In this document: one piece after another, positions 63,186-64,000 of the stretch | How positions within the stretch are numbered: position 1 is the first letter of the stretch | Layout of the letters: each line of letters begins with the position of its first letter | Source of the DNA: Oceanobacillus piezotolerans | GTDB taxonomy: Bacteria; Bacillota; Bacilli; Bacillales; Amphibacillaceae | DNA length: 64,000 bases | Assembly: GCF_003665065.1 (NCBI RefSeq) | Contig: NZ_RCHR01000012.1 | Location: 1 to 64,000 of the forward strand | Reading direction: 5' to 3' | Notes under the pieces: model-generated | What the model saw: the letters and a program-made list of their open reading frames with translations, nothing else | The model's database searches: none | Told to the model about the DNA's origin: nothing | Made by a program: the position numbers and the translations under genes

Positions 63186-64000
63186 ATGCAACAAAAAATG
63201 AACAAGTTCATTTCAAAGTTCTCATTAAGGTTTAGACTATTAATTCCATTTCTAACTTTAATGATCATCGCTGTCGCTTTTATTGGATTTGCTTCTTACA
63301 ACCAATCAAAAGAAATAACAATGAATTCAATTAAGGATCGTTTGCAACGAGAAACACAATTAATGGGGTATATCGCCGAGAACTTACAATTTCTATATGT
63401 AAGTGATCACGACTACTTTATGCAACAGTTAAATATTAGTATCAGGGACCAGCAAAGCCAGTTGGAATCAGATGGAATAGCATCGGAATTTTTCCAACTG
63501 ACAGACGACGAAGTTATCCCTTTTCAAGTGAGTCAAAAGTCTCTTCCTTCTATATCTGATTCGATTATAAACTCAATCAATGAAACAGGAAATGGACAAT
63601 TTACTAGGCAAATTGACGGGGAAGACTACCTGATCTCCTTCCAGCAAATGGATGAAATTAACGGGACTTATGTACTTCTTGTTCCAACTAGATCCTTCAT
63701 GGGACCAGTTCAAGATATGGGGTATACATCTCTGACTATTATTATAGTTAGTATTTTAGTTTCTACCTTATTGATTATTGTATTTGTCCAAACCTTAACG
63801 AAACCACTTGATTTATTAAGAAACACGATGCGTGAAGTACGAAATGGTAATTTAAAACAAGCTGATCAGATACATACCACCATTCCTGAATTTGTTTCTT
63901 TGCAAAAAAGCTATAATGCAATGATTGAACATATGCGCACGATGATTGACGAGCTTAAAAACACGACGGTTCGCTTAAATCAAACGGGAGAGGAGTTAAA
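63186..64000 (+). CDS. Methyl-accepting chemotaxis-like receptor, 5' part (cut by window edge)
   Basis: An open frame of 271 codons from an ATG with AAAGGAG upstream to the window end. Membrane helix 1 at about residues 18-38 (LRFRLLIPFLTLMIIAVAFI), an outside sensor domain about 40-178, helix 2 about 181-202, and a HAMP domain about 202-255 starting LTKPLDLLRNTMREVRNGNL. The visible helical DELKNTTVRLNQTGEE start could lead into a methyl-accepting domain or a kinase; HAMP proteins of this size in Bacillaceae are usually chemoreceptors. Ligand unknown. Confidence 0.8.
   Translation, partial: MQQKMNKFISKFSLRFRLLIPFLTLMIIAVAFIGFASYNQSKEITMNSIKDRLQRETQLMGYIAENLQFLYVSDHDYFMQQLNISIRDQQSQLESDGIASEFFQLTDDEVIPFQVSQKSLPSISDSIINSINETGNGQFTRQIDGEDYLISFQQMDEINGTYVLLVPTRSFMGPVQDMGYTSLTIIIVSILVSTLLIIVFVQTLTKPLDLLRNTMREVRNGNLKQADQIHTTIPEFVSLQKSYNAMIEHMRTMIDELKNTTVRLNQTGEEL

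Overview
The window (low G+C, about 36-38%) comes from a spore-forming Firmicute of the family Bacillaceae. Evidence is a gamma-type small acid-soluble spore protein, PerR, ClpE with CtsR operators, a SigB-type promoter, and gene order matching two Bacillus subtilis neighbourhoods: rrn-ygxA-ygzB-perR-bcp-hemL-ygaD-ygaC-sspE-mutY-yfhP-yfhH-recX-yfhF, and pdaA-yfjP plus yfkD-yfkF-yfkH-yfkI-yfkJ. Several Na+-coupled transporter families suggest a halotolerant relative such as Oceanobacillus or Virgibacillus, but the genus is an inference.

Layout. 1-420: tandem promoters and leader of an rRNA operon that runs leftward out of the window. 0.4-15 kb: the conserved rrn/perR/hemL/mutY/recX block, with a cobalamin adenosyltransferase and a sugar transferase inserted between perR and bcp, and an in-frame heptapeptide repeat tail after the mutY stop codon. 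15.0-17.7 kb: a tRNA-like structured leader before a GNAT acetyltransferase, a YfhE-like peptide, an ORF remnant, a SigB-type stress protein gene and a cluster of DnaA boxes. 17.8-23.7 kb: two convergent GntR/ABC-transporter operons, each with its own operator dyad, separated by a 110-bp palindromic repeat and followed by a broken ribbon-helix-helix gene. 23.7-37.6 kb: a secreted MBL-fold protein, clpE, a divergent MFS transporter/MetE-like pair, AlkA-like glycosylase, pdaA, a Na+/H+ antiporter and the yfkD-yfkJ set. 37.6-43.9 kb: a 52-bp repeat array, a SRAP (HMCES-like) protein, glutaminase, acyltransferase, CAP-domain protein and an MreB paralogue. 44.1-53.3 kb: a cre/attenuator-controlled CoA-transferase/acyl-CoA dehydrogenase operon, a second and longer array of the same 52-bp repeat family, a DUF3870/saccharopine-dehydrogenase pair, an NSS transporter and two proteins I do not recognise. 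53.4-64 kb: ABC-F protein, secreted PHB-depolymerase-like esterase, an FMN-riboswitch rib operon reduced to ribE-ribB-ribH, a ResA-like thioredoxin, a P1 peptidase, a pseudouridine synthase, small proteins and the 5' part of a chemoreceptor-like gene cut by the window edge.

Themes. Oxidative stress and heme (PerR, Bcp, HemL), DNA repair (MutY, RecX, AlkA-like, SRAP), envelope functions (MreB paralogue, PdaA, CAP protein, PlsC) and regulated transport. The most unusual features are non-coding: two arrays with an exact 52-bp period built on a hairpin-forming core, the tRNA-like/competing-hairpin leader at 15.15-15.30 kb, the DnaA-box cluster at 17.5-17.7 kb, and the unexplained attenuator leader at 44.15-44.33 kb.
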